Shown: positions 37,427 to 46,560, numbered from the stretch's first letter. The stretch: DNA of 64,000 nucleotides from Aliivibrio wodanis (GCA_000953695.1 LN554847.1:499801-563800), one strand, 5' to 3'. The notes: generated from the sequence alone by a model not told the origin. A program made the numbers and translations.

Positions 37427-38885
37427 ATAATGTCTCGATGAGTAGATTGAATGGAGAGTCATGTAAAAACTCATTAAGACTCATGAAGCTAACTGACGGT
37501 CTTGTTGATGTAAATGAATAGCGATGCCAGGGATAAGTCGAGAACAATGCCGTTAAGGAATTGACTATTTTTAAGGTTTCAACTTTAGATTCTTGTACTA
37601 GTAAGGTAATAGTATTTTTATTTAGCTGTGTTACTTGATCACCATCTTTACAGTATTGGTGAATCAATACCATCAGAGTATTTAACTTTTCAATAGATTC
37701 TTCATTGATAACCACTATTTGATATTTTTGCTCTATTGTTGATAAAGATAGTGCTTCAACATTTTGAAACCACTTATCATTTCTAACTAAATAGCTTAAT
37801 GACGATATACTATGGTTATCTATTTGTATTTTAATTCGTTGGATAAGTTTTTTTGCTCTGATTTCAAGCTGCTCTTTAGATGCGCTTATTTTGTCTTTAT
37901 TTAGGCTGCTAGATTGCTCTTGCAATAGCATAATTTGATATTGACGGTATCTTTTATAAGCATATAGAGCATGTTCATAATCTTGTGTGCATTCAGCAAT
38001 ACGAGATTGTTCTAAACAAATTTGAGATCTTAGCTCACCTTTATCAAATTGTTGTGCGATTACTTCTGCTTGAGTGAGTAACTCATAAGCATCTGAATAA
38101 TTTGATTGAGCTGTAGCTATTCGGGCTAGGCTTATAGAGGAGTGAGCATTCATCCAAACAAGATTATTTTGCTTTGCCAGTTGACTAGCAAAGCTACAGC
38201 ATTTATAGGCAGCATTAAGGTTGTTAAGTCCTAAAAGTGCTAAACCTTTAAAGTCATAAACTTCTGCTTGCCAAGTCAAATTGGTATTATGGGTTAATAG
38301 CTTTTCAGCTTTATCTAGGATAGGTAGCATGGCTTGATAATTTTCTAGCAAATAATTATCCCATGCCTGTAAGATATAAGCTTTTGCTTCTAAATTCGGG
38401 ATCCGATAAAGAATCGCTCTTTTAGCTGCAATATGGTGAGTCGAATTTGCTTCATGAAGGTTATTGGTCATGCGCCAAATATTTCCAAGGCCAATCAAAG
38501 ACTCAACTTCGATTTTATTATTATCAAGTAATAGGGATTGTTCGAGTGCTTGAATCCAATATTGTTGTGCAGAAAAAAGCTTTGCTTGTCCCCAAGAGTG
38601 TAGGGCTAAAGCGTGCAAAATACTGGGAAGCAGTTCATCATCCTCAAGATCCTGATAGCTGCTTAATATATCTTTAGCAACTTTAAGGCCAGCTTGATAT
38701 TCCATTAAGTGCCAATGAGTTTGAGTTATAATTAACTTTGAGTATACTATGCCGTATTTGAAGTGTATTTTTTCAGACAATAGTAAGGTTTGTTTAGCTT
38801 TTTTCTTAACCTCTTCACTATTATCTTCAACAAATTTCTCTAATGTTTTCAGGTCAGAAATGATTTTATTTTTAGATTTATCCAC
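37419..38885 (-). CDS. TPR-repeat protein with degenerate GGDEF domain
   Basis: The protein has 488 residues and starts with GTG at 38885 behind a strong ribosome site (AAGGAAGG). About residues 30-330 form TPR-type helical repeats (SLIGLGNIWRMTNNLHEANS; ISLARIATAQSNYSDAYELL). The C-terminal 150 residues keep the outline of a GGDEF domain: SSLSYLVRNDKWFQNVEAL stands for the usual DxLTxLxNRRxF, and KYQIVVINEE for the first strand. The GGDEF motif and metal ligands are gone, so it cannot be a cyclase. It may bind or regulate its partner. Confidence 0.75.
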   Translation of the reverse strand: MDKSKNKIISDLKTLEKFVEDNSEEVKKKAKQTLLLSEKIHFKYGIVYSKLIITQTHWHLMEYQAGLKVAKDILSSYQDLEDDELLPSILHALALHSWGQAKLFSAQQYWIQALEQSLLLDNNKIEVESLIGLGNIWRMTNNLHEANSTHHIAAKRAILYRIPNLEAKAYILQAWDNYLLENYQAMLPILDKAEKLLTHNTNLTWQAEVYDFKGLALLGLNNLNAAYKCCSFASQLAKQNNLVWMNAHSSISLARIATAQSNYSDAYELLTQAEVIAQQFDKGELRSQICLEQSRIAECTQDYEHALYAYKRYRQYQIMLLQEQSSSLNKDKISASKEQLEIRAKKLIQRIKIQIDNHSISSLSYLVRNDKWFQNVEALSLSTIEQKYQIVVINEESIEKLNTLMVLIHQYCKDGDQVTQLNKNTITLLVQESKVETLKIVNSLTALFSTYPWHRYSFTSTRPSVSFMSLNEFLHDSPFNLLIETLYE

Positions 38886-39019
38886 AGATATCCTTCCTTA
38901 ATGCATTAAATCAATATAATCTGAATGCAATATAAGTGTCACTAACAATTTTGTAGATATGCGATCTACTTAAATGAAAGGAAGTAAAATTCGTAGTTTA
39001 GATAGGTATAACTTGTTGA

Positions 39020-40000
39020 TTAATTATTATTTTCAGCAAGATTGAGCAGGGCCATTGCACAACTTACACTGGTCGCAAGAACATCGATAACACCTGTACG
39101 TAAAGCTCCCATAATTGATAGGGCTTTTCGGCTTTCGCTTGCCATCGCGATGACATTGGATATTTGACGTAAATCTTCCATTTCTAAGCCAATAACACGA
39201 CCACGCATTAAGGTATCAGCATTAGTACCATCTAATTTAAAGAAGTCGAAACCACCGATATCCCCAACAATACCATCGTTCAATCGAGCTTCAACAAACT
39301 CTTTAGGAGTAAAGAAACCTAATTTTACCATATGGCTATTTTCATCCATATCACCAATACCCACTAATGCAAATTCAGCTTTACGTGCTTGGTTTAATGT
39401 TTCTTTTATCGTCGTGTGCTCCATAAATGCAGAGCGAAGGTTAGGATCATTTACATAGGCAGGTGCATATAATGTCTCACTATTACCGCCGTACTTTTTA
39501 GCAAGTCGACGACAAATATGGTCAGCATTGATTATATCACCACTGCGATGTGTGCCTCCAATTGCAGAGACGAATCGAGCGTTACGGTGAGATACTATGC
39601 CTGCATGATCAGCAATAGCAGCGACATTTTGACCTTGACCTACTGCTACAACCATATCATCTTGTAAGTTATTATTAAGATAAGAACTAACTAATGCTGC
39701 GACTTGTTTTCGTTGCTCATCAGTATTAGGTTGATCGAGTGAGATCAAAGCACGTTTTAAGTTAAACGTTTCAACTAATTTTTGTTCAAGCTGGGCACTA
39801 TAAACAGGGTGAAATTTTACTGTAATTTCAACAATACCTTCCTCTCGTGCTTTTCTTAGCATTCGACCTACTTTGGCACGAGATAAACCAAATTTTTTTG
39901 AGATTTCTTCTTGAGTTGCCCCTTCTTGGTAATAAAGAATAGCAATTTCAGTAAGCATATCTGTGTTTTCAGTTTGATCTTGAGAAGGGAGTTGAGTCAT
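39020..40000 (-). CDS. SorC/DeoR-type sugar-binding transcriptional regulator
   Basis: The protein has 326 residues. An N-terminal helix-turn-helix (EGATQEEISKKFGLSRAKVG) is followed by a large sugar-phosphate-binding domain with the family motifs VVAVGQGQNVAAIADH, VSAIGGTHRSGDI and GIGDMDENS. It is the third gene after deoD and the transposase-like gene. SorC-family DeoR in Bacillus controls deoxyribonucleoside use, so a role in nucleoside control fits the context. The stop of the previous gene lies 8 bases upstream. Confidence 0.9.
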   Translation of the reverse strand: MTQLPSQDQTENTDMLTEIAILYYQEGATQEEISKKFGLSRAKVGRMLRKAREEGIVEITVKFHPVYSAQLEQKLVETFNLKRALISLDQPNTDEQRKQVAALVSSYLNNNLQDDMVVAVGQGQNVAAIADHAGIVSHRNARFVSAIGGTHRSGDIINADHICRRLAKKYGGNSETLYAPAYVNDPNLRSAFMEHTTIKETLNQARKAEFALVGIGDMDENSHMVKLGFFTPKEFVEARLNDGIVGDIGGFDFFKLDGTNADTLMRGRVIGLEMEDLRQISNVIAMASESRKALSIMGALRTGVIDVLATSVSCAMALLNLAENNN

Positions 40001-40008
40001 AGTTAGTC

Positions 40009-41478
40009 CTAACTTAATAATTCAGCAAGAGTTATTGGTTTTGATATTAATCCTAACTTTTGCGCTGGTGTTGTGCCAAGTTTATCCTGATGGCAGAGAT
40101 TATGCCATGCTCTGAATATATCGAGTAGTGGAAGTAAACTGGCTGGGCGAAGTTTTCGTCTTGGCTCGTCAACTAAACTAGTAAATTGCATATAAAAGCG
40201 ATTTTGATATTCTTGGGCTTTAGTCGCTGAGGCGCGTTTCAACCAATATATTTCATTTTTCTCAGCATCATTAAGATGACAGATCCCTTTATGCAGTCCA
40301 TTTACTTCAGTAAAAGCCCAGCGATCACGCCACCAACCCACTAAATGAATGTCTATTTTTTCACCGCTTTGCTCGGTTGGAAACATAGGATCTTGAGTTA
40401 CGTATAATAAGTCAATGCTGTTATCTTTAATGCGCTGTAAGAAAACCGACATTGCAGCAGAGCGCAACATTGGTTCTTGAGGCATATAAATTTCAATAGA
40501 ATCACAATGTGAAAACGCTTGTTGTATTTCTAAAAAATGCGCATATGAAGTATAAGGAGGTCGGATCAATGCCCCTTTTGATGGATAATTTAGAGTGACA
40601 TAATTACCTAGAGGATCTTCAACATTTGCTCGTGCCAAAATCTCTTGATATTTATTATCCACTCGCTTGAAAATAGATTGTTCAGTTTCTACAGGCTGTG
40701 AATTTGCCTCACTAATAAATGAATTAGATAGAAACTGTGCATTATCATAGAAGGGGTCATGATCTAGTTGTATACCTGGGGTATCACATTCCGAATAATT
40801 AATATGTTGAGCAATCACATAGCCAGAGTTCATTTCTGCTGTGGTATACCAGAAAACCCCATTATTACTGAGTGGCTGTAATGAGGTTGCATTGGAAGCA
40901 AGTTGAATTTCTGTTCTATCGTGTTGAAGTCGAGTATCAAATAATGACATATGACGACGGCAACGATTTGCGATTTGATTAATATGATCGTAAAAGGTTT
41001 TAGGATTTATATGTAGACGACGGCAAATTTCACGCACCGAGTATCCGGTAAATAAAAAACCTAAAATCTTTTGCTGAATAAGACTTTTTTGGTTTTCACC
41101 AGACCATTTATCGACAAAAGTTGATGCACAAGCTTTGCAACGATAACGTTGACGATCACCACTGTAACCGAAGGCATGATAAAGCTCTCGATGTGTTAAG
41201 ACATCTAGGCCAAAATGGTCACAAGTTGAATTATTACAAGAAGGTAATGAGTGTGATTGAACCGTACGCTGACGAGAAAGTTCATTTAACACTTCATTAT
41301 TGTTGATTAAGGGAGGAAAAGCACCACATTTCCGGCAAACTAATGCAGGTCGCTTAGGGTTAGTGCGTTGAACTAAATAATGTTGTTCATCGCTATTACC
41401 AAAATTGTCACACGCCAATGTTTTACAAAAATTGAGTTGTAACCCTTTAGCAGCCAACGGCAGTTTTTCAGTCGGCAC
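40009..41478 (-). CDS. transposase-derived zinc-ribbon and helix-turn-helix protein
   Basis: The protein has 489 residues. Two N-terminal zinc-ribbon-like repeats are visible (CDNFG then CRKCG; CDHFG then CKACASTF), followed by a helix-turn-helix (GYSVREICRRLHINPKTFYD) typical of IS1-like transposases, and then a long C-terminal domain without a clear DDE triad. There are no inverted repeats or transposon fragments around it, so it looks domesticated. It lies in one run with deoD and the SorC regulator (gaps of 54 and 8 bases). It could be a DNA-binding regulator; that is inference from context. Confidence 0.65.
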   Translation of the reverse strand: MPTEKLPLAAKGLQLNFCKTLACDNFGNSDEQHYLVQRTNPKRPALVCRKCGAFPPLINNNEVLNELSRQRTVQSHSLPSCNNSTCDHFGLDVLTHRELYHAFGYSGDRQRYRCKACASTFVDKWSGENQKSLIQQKILGFLFTGYSVREICRRLHINPKTFYDHINQIANRCRRHMSLFDTRLQHDRTEIQLASNATSLQPLSNNGVFWYTTAEMNSGYVIAQHINYSECDTPGIQLDHDPFYDNAQFLSNSFISEANSQPVETEQSIFKRVDNKYQEILARANVEDPLGNYVTLNYPSKGALIRPPYTSYAHFLEIQQAFSHCDSIEIYMPQEPMLRSAAMSVFLQRIKDNSIDLLYVTQDPMFPTEQSGEKIDIHLVGWWRDRWAFTEVNGLHKGICHLNDAEKNEIYWLKRASATKAQEYQNRFYMQFTSLVDEPRRKLRPASLLPLLDIFRAWHNLCHQDKLGTTPAQKLGLISKPITLAELLS

Positions 41479-41532
41479 TTAACACCCCTTATAGATTTGA
41501 ATCGCCAGTAATAAATACTGGCGTAAACTTAA

Positions 41533-42243
41533 TTACAGTTTAATTGCTGTCTCTAGAGCAACAGTCATCATTTCATTGAATGATTTTTGACGATCTTCAG
41601 AGCTTAATTTCTCGCCACGTTTAATGTGGTCAGAAACAGTTAGAATAGTTAGAGCTTTTGCGCCTAAATCAGCAGCAACACCATAGATACCTGCAGCTTC
41701 CATATCAACGCCAAGGATGCCTAATTTTTCCATTTTATCGAAAAGGTCAGCTTCTGGAGAGTAGAAAAGGTCAGCTGAGAATACGTTCCCCACTTTTACA
41801 GGTACGTTTAATTCACGAGCTTGGCTTACTGCTGTTTCTAGTAGGCCAAAATCAGCAATCGCAGCGAAATCATGGTTATTAAAACGGATACGGTTAACTT
41901 TAGAGTCAGTAGATGCACCCATGCCAATAACAACGTCCATTAGCTTAACGTCATCATGTACAGCACCACAGCTACCTACACGGATAACATTTTTAACGCC
42001 GTATTCAGCAATTAGTTCATGAACATAGATACAACAAGATGGGATACCCATACCGTGACCCATAACTGAAACTTTTTTACCTTTGTAAGTACCGGTGTAA
42101 CCAAACATGTTACGAACATCACATACTTGTTTTACGTCTTCTAAGAAGTTTTCTGCGATGAATTTAGCGCGTAATGGGTCGCCTGGCATTAGAACTGTTT
42201 CTGCGAAATCACCAGCTTGTGCATTAATGTGTGGGGTAGCCAT
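41533..42243 (-). CDS. deoD: purine-nucleoside phosphorylase DeoD
   Basis: The protein has 236 residues. It cleaves purine (deoxy)nucleosides to base and ribose-1-phosphate, feeding nucleoside salvage. Family features include [41 protein letters not shown], the purine-site [12 protein letters not shown] and the catalytic aspartate in VSDHI. It is the first gene of a unit with the transposase-derived gene and the SorC regulator. GGAGA precedes the start. Confidence 0.95.
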   Translation of the reverse strand: MATPHINAQAGDFAETVLMPGDPLRAKFIAENFLEDVKQVCDVRNMFGYTGTYKGKKVSVMGHGMGIPSCCIYVHELIAEYGVKNVIRVGSCGAVHDDVKLMDVVIGMGASTDSKVNRIRFNNHDFAAIADFGLLETAVSQARELNVPVKVGNVFSADLFYSPEADLFDKMEKLGILGVDMEAAGIYGVAADLGAKALTILTVSDHIKRGEKLSSEDRQKSFNEMMTVALETAIKL

Positions 42244-42282
42244 AATAAGGTCTCCGGTATAAACAAATTAAAATATAAATTC

Positions 42283-42368
42283 AGTATAACTAAATGTGTT
42301 GAACGTTCTTGTTCGATATGTAGCTATTCTAAGCTTATATTTTAAGGAGTCATGAGATTTATGTCACA
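42283..42368 (-). promoter_or_regulatory. predicted deoD promoter with SorC-type operator and CRP site
   Basis: On the minus strand a -10-like TATACT lies at 42288-42283. Upstream, TTGAACGTTCTTGTTCGA-like sequence (about 42299-42316) is palindromic at GAACGTTC and resembles the TTGAA/TTCAA half-sites of SorC-family DeoR. TGAGA-N6-TCACA at 42353-42368 matches the CRP consensus in nine of ten core bases. The -35 is poor, as expected for an activator-dependent promoter. Confidence 0.45.
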
Positions 42369-42490
42369 TTTTACCGCAGATTGTTGATTATTTTTATTAT
42401 TGATAACTAATATTGTTGAAACTGAATGGGCAATCGCAACCTTTAGGTGACTTCGTTTAAAAACAGGGCAAAATAGAGGCAAGAAAAATA

Positions 42491-42522
42491 AAAAAAGCAC
42501 CACACAAGAAGTATGGTGCCTT
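42491..42522 (-). terminator. terminator of the cytochrome-MscS operon
   Basis: On the minus strand GGCACCA and TGGTGC pair, followed by a run of T residues, shortly after the MscS gene stop at 42547. Confidence 0.75.
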
Positions 42523-42546
42523 TAATAGGGTTTATTTATTGCATTT

Positions 42547-43620
42547 TTAGTTAATCGGTAATTGTTCTACTTTCAATGTTTGGGTTGGGAATGCAATCTC
42601 AGCATCGTGTTGAGTAATAATATTCCCAATTTTTATCAATACATCTTGTTTAACATGATGGTATTCAATCCAATTGACTGTTTTAGTGAATGTATAAACT
42701 AATAAATCCAGTGATGAGGGGCCAAAACCATTAAAATTAACAATTAAAGTTTGATTAGAATCAATATCATTATGGGCAATTAACATCGCTTTGACGTCAT
42801 CTACAATAAGCGCAATGCTATGAATATCTTTATAGCGTATACCAATATCTTCTTTAATGCGGCGATTTAGCATTCTTGATGGATTTTCAACCACAATACT
42901 ACTAAATACGGAATTCGGTACATAAAGAGGTCGCTTATCAAAAGTGCGAATGATGGTCATTCTCCAGCCAATAGATTCGACTGTTCCTTCTAAAGAGCGA
43001 TCAGGAGAGCGTATCCAATCGCCGACTTTAAATGGGCGGTCAAAATAGATCATCATACCGCCGAAGAAATTGGACAATAAATCTTTAGCCGCCAGACCAA
43101 CGACTAAGCCACCAACACCACCAAAAGTGAGCAATCCTGATAAACTTAATCCCATTCCTTGCATTAAAGAGAGGATACCTAGTGAGATAAAGATTAACCG
43201 GATAACTTTTCCTACCGCAAGGATAGTGGTTTCATCATATTTCGGATTGAGCAGTACTTGTTTCTCAACCAAAGTAGTTAAGCGTAACGCCGACCAAATA
43301 AAGCTCCAGACAAGAATAAATATCTGTAAGGTTATTATCCATGATGTATTTAAGTGAGTATGATTCGAGAGAATGATCTTTAAAGAGGTGCTGGCAGGCC
43401 ATAACCAAATGACTAATGTGATAGGAGATGAGATTGCAGAAATAACGGCATCATCCCACGGTAATTTTGTTTTAGCTGCGATACGATGAAGACGAGTTAC
43501 AATAAGTCGCCATGAGAGCCAAAGAAAAGCACTAAATAAAGAGAGCACGATGACATTTTGTGCCCAATCGTGCTCTTTAAATTCCAATATTGAATTCCAT
43601 ATACCTAGGAAGAATGTCAT
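42547..43620 (-). CDS. MscS-family mechanosensitive channel
   Basis: The protein has 357 residues: about four membrane segments in the first 190 residues, then the MscS core helix and beta domain (LLTFGGVGGLVVGLAAKDLL, NFFGGMMIYFDRPFKVGDWI). It would open on membrane tension and protect from osmotic downshock. It is larger than E. coli MscS (286 residues) and resembles the YnaI type. It ends a short operon headed by two cytochrome genes. Confidence 0.9.
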   Translation of the reverse strand: MTFFLGIWNSILEFKEHDWAQNVIVLSLFSAFLWLSWRLIVTRLHRIAAKTKLPWDDAVISAISSPITLVIWLWPASTSLKIILSNHTHLNTSWIITLQIFILVWSFIWSALRLTTLVEKQVLLNPKYDETTILAVGKVIRLIFISLGILSLMQGMGLSLSGLLTFGGVGGLVVGLAAKDLLSNFFGGMMIYFDRPFKVGDWIRSPDRSLEGTVESIGWRMTIIRTFDKRPLYVPNSVFSSIVVENPSRMLNRRIKEDIGIRYKDIHSIALIVDDVKAMLIAHNDIDSNQTLIVNFNGFGPSSLDLLVYTFTKTVNWIEYHHVKQDVLIKIGNIITQHDAEIAFPTQTLKVEQLPIN

Positions 43621-43637
43621 TGAAAGGTCTCTAATTT

Positions 43638-44288
43638 CTAAAAAAGATAGCTTACCACTTCATTTGCCCAAAGGTAGTATATAAATAATGATATGACTGC
43701 AAAAATGCCCCATGCAATGATGACATGTTTCATTATTGGTGTTGTTCCCGTCAATTTAGCAACACCGGTTAACATCGGTGATAGTAAATTAATTCCTTTA
43801 AAACGGTAAAATAATACTGCTGTAATATGCAGTCCAATAAAGGTAAGAAGAACATTAAAGCTTTGATGATGTATGCTTGTTAATAGGCTACTGGTTTCAT
43901 AGCTTACTAAAGAGGCTAGAGGCCCTTCAGAGAGGATATCATCGTTACTGAATAGCCCAGTGAGTAACTGAAATGTGAGTAAGGAAAATAATCCTAGCAC
44001 CATATACCCACCAGCAGGGTTATGCCCGATGGAGTGTGAAACCTTACTATTTCTTATTGCGATTAAGTAATTGAACGCTTTTTTAGGTGTCGTTACAAAG
44101 TGAGAGAATTTAGCAGTCTCACTGCCGATGAAGCCCCATACAATTCGCGTTATTAAAAAGGCCATTAGAAGATAAGCAAATGAGAAATGCCATTCCATTA
44201 AGCCTTCTTCAGCGGTATACCAAAGAGAGCCAAGTAAGATCACTTGGCTCCAATGATAAACCCGGATAAAACTGTCCCAGATTTTCAT
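43638..44288 (-). CDS. cytochrome b561 family protein
   Basis: The protein has 216 residues and about five membrane segments. Its start (KIWDSFIRVYHWSQVILLGS) holds a heme-ligating histidine, and SSLLTSIHHQSFNVLLTFIGLH supplies further histidines, the pattern of diheme-type cytochrome b561. It would carry electrons across the inner membrane, probably to the neighbouring cytochrome c'. The genes are 14 bases apart and the MscS gene follows by 17 bases. Confidence 0.88.
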   Translation of the reverse strand: MKIWDSFIRVYHWSQVILLGSLWYTAEEGLMEWHFSFAYLLMAFLITRIVWGFIGSETAKFSHFVTTPKKAFNYLIAIRNSKVSHSIGHNPAGGYMVLGLFSLLTFQLLTGLFSNDDILSEGPLASLVSYETSSLLTSIHHQSFNVLLTFIGLHITAVLFYRFKGINLLSPMLTGVAKLTGTTPIMKHVIIAWGIFAVISLFIYYLWANEVVSYLF

Positions 44289-44302
44289 TATTATCCTTTC
44301 AA

Positions 44303-44758
44303 TTATTTAGCTTTGTAATCAGTATGGCAAGCTTTACAATTTTTCACTGTTTTTCCAAATGCTTTACGAATTGCAGCTTTATCACCTGTCTCAGAAACAC
44401 TAGCTAAGTTAGCCGTGTCTTTTTGAAATTGAACAAAGTTTGCTTCAAAATCAGAAAAGTTTTTCCACACTTCAGGTAATGCGTTAGTTTTTCCTTTATC
44501 AGAACCTTCAACCGCAAATGCGTCTAATGGCATTAATGAGAGTTGAGATAGTTGCTCAGCACGCTTAGAAAATGTAGCCTCATTCCACTCTGTTTTTCCT
44601 TTTATCATTTCACCCATTTCACTGACATTTCCAGCGATCATAGTAAAAGCAGCTTGACGATATTTAATAGCTTTATTCGCTTCATTAAAAGTGTGCGCTA
44701 AAACTGATGTTGAAGCGAGAAGTGTTGAAGCGATAACCAGTGATTGAATTGTCTTCAT
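44303..44758 (-). CDS. periplasmic cytochrome c' (c-556 type)
   Basis: From the ATG at 44758 (AAGGAAG upstream) the protein has 151 residues with a signal peptide (cleavage after about SVLA, residue 20) and the C-terminal heme-binding CKACH (residues 143-147), as expected for cytochrome c'. Proteins of this kind carry or store electrons and can bind nitric oxide. A frame from 44791 would add 11 residues with no ribosome site. It is first in an operon with cytochrome b561 and MscS, which suggests a membrane redox pair. Confidence 0.92.
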   Translation of the reverse strand: MKTIQSLVIASTLLASTSVLAHTFNEANKAIKYRQAAFTMIAGNVSEMGEMIKGKTEWNEATFSKRAEQLSQLSLMPLDAFAVEGSDKGKTNALPEVWKNFSDFEANFVQFQKDTANLASVSETGDKAAIRKAFGKTVKNCKACHTDYKAK

Positions 44759-44980
44759 ATTGATACTTCCTTGAATTGTAGTTATTTTCAATTGTAATTA
44801 TTTTAGATGAGTATTATATGAAATGTTTAAGAAAAGAGGTAGTCAATTAGAGTGATATTTACACATAATTTACATTTCAAAGAGAGGGGGTTATAAAAAG
44901 CGGAGGGATTTGATTGCTGCATCTACGAGTAAATTGCGTATAATGGGCAAGTTATTTTTCAAGTAGGTTTGTCAGTTTTT

Positions 44981-45508
44981 ATGCGAATTTTAAATATTAC
45001 AACGCATCCGGATCTAGAGCATCTAGATAATCAAAGTATTCTTCAGCGCAACGCAACTCGTGCCATTATACTGAAAGGAGAGGATATTCTTCTTTTATAT
45101 ACAGAGCGCTATCATGATTATTCTTTACCTGGTGGTGGTATTGATGATGGTGAAGACGTCATCGCTGGGTTAGTTCGAGAGATTGAAGAAGAGACCGGTG
45201 CGAGAAATATTTCAAATATTGAGCCATTTGGTATCTATGAAGAGTTTCGCCCTTGGTACAAGCATGAGTGTAATGTATTGCACATGATTTCGTATTGTTA
45301 TACCTGTGATGCAGATAAAGAGCTTGGTAATACTAATTATGAAAGCTATGAGATCCGTAATGGTATGAAACCAGTATGGATAAATATCCATGAAGCAATA
45401 GCGCATAATGAAGATATTATTGCTCATAGTGAGAAAAAAGGCATGAGTATAGAGCGTGAGACTTTCTTATTGCATTTGATCGTTAAAGAGCGATTACATG
45501 TTCGATAA
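44981..45508 (+). CDS. Nudix hydrolase
   Basis: The protein has 175 residues from the ATG at 44981; an in-frame TTG lies at 44969. It carries a full Nudix box (GGGIDDGEDVIAGLVREIEE then ETGA), which binds the metal and cuts a diphosphate bond in a nucleotide-like substrate. The substrate cannot be read from the sequence. It overlaps the following DUF3820 gene by 11 bases, so the two are co-translated. Confidence 0.9.
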   Translation: MRILNITTHPDLEHLDNQSILQRNATRAIILKGEDILLLYTERYHDYSLPGGGIDDGEDVIAGLVREIEEETGARNISNIEPFGIYEEFRPWYKHECNVLHMISYCYTCDADKELGNTNYESYEIRNGMKPVWINIHEAIAHNEDIIAHSEKKGMSIERETFLLHLIVKERLHVR

Positions 45509-45719
45509 AGAGAAAATACTTAAGCTGACTCAGATGAAAATGCCATTTGGTAAATACGCTGGGCGTGTTTTGATTGACCTCCCTGAAGAATATCTTTTAT
45601 GGTTTGAACGTAAAGATGGCTTTCCAAATGGAGAATTGGGAGAGTTGATGGCATTATGTTTAGCTATGAAGATTGAAGGCTTAGATGAAGTCATTCGACC
45701 TTTAAAATATAAAATATAG
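45498..45719 (+). CDS. DUF3820-family small protein
   Basis: The protein has 73 residues. The motif MPFGKYAGRVLIDLPEEYL and then LWFERKDGFPNGELGELM match the DUF3820 family, which is found alone or at the C-terminus of exonucleases. It overlaps the Nudix gene. The role is unknown; the pairing hints at nucleic-acid or nucleotide clean-up. Confidence 0.85.
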   Translation: MFDKEKILKLTQMKMPFGKYAGRVLIDLPEEYLLWFERKDGFPNGELGELMALCLAMKIEGLDEVIRPLKYKI

Positions 45720-45747
45720 CTCAATTAAGTAGAGCTATATTTATTAT

Positions 45748-45783
45748 ACCAATACCAATGATTATCTAATTAATGGTATTGGT
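45748..45783. repeat. strong inverted repeat ACCAATACCA/TGGTATTGGT
   Basis: A 10-base perfect inverted repeat with a 16-base spacer lies between converging genes. It may stop transcription, though no T-run follows on either side. The same CCAATACC core recurs elsewhere in the window. Confidence 0.65.
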
Positions 45784-45815
45784 AATGCTTATCTATTTTA
45801 GTAGGAGGGCTTACT

Positions 45816-46142
45816 CTACTTAAATTGAGACTCACCGACTTTTGCTCGTTTAAAATCATCAGTTAAATCTTCAGACGCTTCATTACGTAGATAACTGAGA
45901 GCAGCACAAAAACTTTCTGATTCATAATAAATCTCACGAGAGCGATCAATGTGGCGTTCAGCAGTTCTACGAACTTGAGGTGTATTTTGAGAATTACTGT
46001 ATCGTACTTGATTATCAAAGACTTCTTTAACGTACTTCTCTTTACAGATATCTTCATTTTCTGGTGTCGCAACGATATCAGCGACAGCATTTGATGAGAT
46101 AAGTGCCACTAATAAGGCGTAAAAGTATTTTTTTATCATCAT
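45816..46142 (-). CDS. small exported hypothetical protein
   Basis: The protein has 108 residues with a signal peptide (MMIKKYFYALLVALISSNAV, cleavage after ADA-like sequence near residue 21). The mature part is hydrophilic, with two cysteines (residues 33 and 79) that could form a disulphide. A TAAGG site precedes the first ATG; a second ATG follows directly. I do not recognise the family. Confidence 0.6.
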   Translation of the reverse strand: MMIKKYFYALLVALISSNAVADIVATPENEDICKEKYVKEVFDNQVRYSNSQNTPQVRRTAERHIDRSREIYYESESFCAALSYLRNEASEDLTDDFKRAKVGESQFK

Positions 46143-46271
46143 GTTATAAACCTTATTTATTATGTAAGAACTTCATTTTACGTTTAGCGTATATTGAGTG
46201 CAATAGCTATTACCGTTAATTTGAATTTTTATAAAAAATTGCTTGTAAATCATATATGGAATGGTATTCTA

Positions 46272-46350
46272 TGTAGCGTAATGGTTCTCAGCTGCATGGA
46301 TGCGCTAATTTAGATTTTTTTAATGCGGGCATTGATAGCCCGCTTTTTTT
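46272..46350 (+). ncRNA. candidate small regulatory RNA
   Basis: No gene precedes the strong terminator at 46323-46350 on the plus strand. A promoter-like pair lies upstream: TTGTAA (46243-46248), 16 bases, TATTCT (46265-46270). The predicted RNA begins with a stem (TAGCGTA at 46274-46280 with TGCGCTA at 46301-46307), has an A/T-rich single-stranded stretch, then the terminator hairpin, a typical Hfq-type layout of about 75 nucleotides. Only a 10-codon frame is present. I do not recognise a known family. Confidence 0.5.
46323..46350 (+). terminator. terminator of the candidate small RNA
   Basis: AATGCGGGC and GCCCGC pair around a 7-base loop, followed by seven T residues. Confidence 0.92.
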
Positions 46351-46501
46351 GAATCTACTTTTATCCTCTTGATTTTCCAGTTTTATTCCTAGATTTTATT
46401 ATATCAATGCAACTAGTTATATGATCTATTTAACTAACCATAATGTATAGAGACTTATTGGTATTGATATTAGGTATTCAGCGATGTTATTCAATTTATA
46501 C

Positions 46502-46536
46502 AAAAATGGGATGCTAATTTAGCATCCCATTTTTGT
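46502..46536 (-). terminator. terminator of pyrC
   Basis: AAAAATGGGATGCT and AGCATCCCATTTTT form a long near-perfect stem, with T-runs on either strand; it lies 25 bases after the pyrC stop. Confidence 0.9.
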
Positions 46537-46560
46537 TTAATGTGTTATTTCACTAGTTAC

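Noticed and set aside
40009..41478. An active insertion sequence around the zinc-ribbon gene
   Set aside because: I found no inverted repeats, no target duplication and no clear catalytic triad, and the gene is closely spaced with its neighbours.
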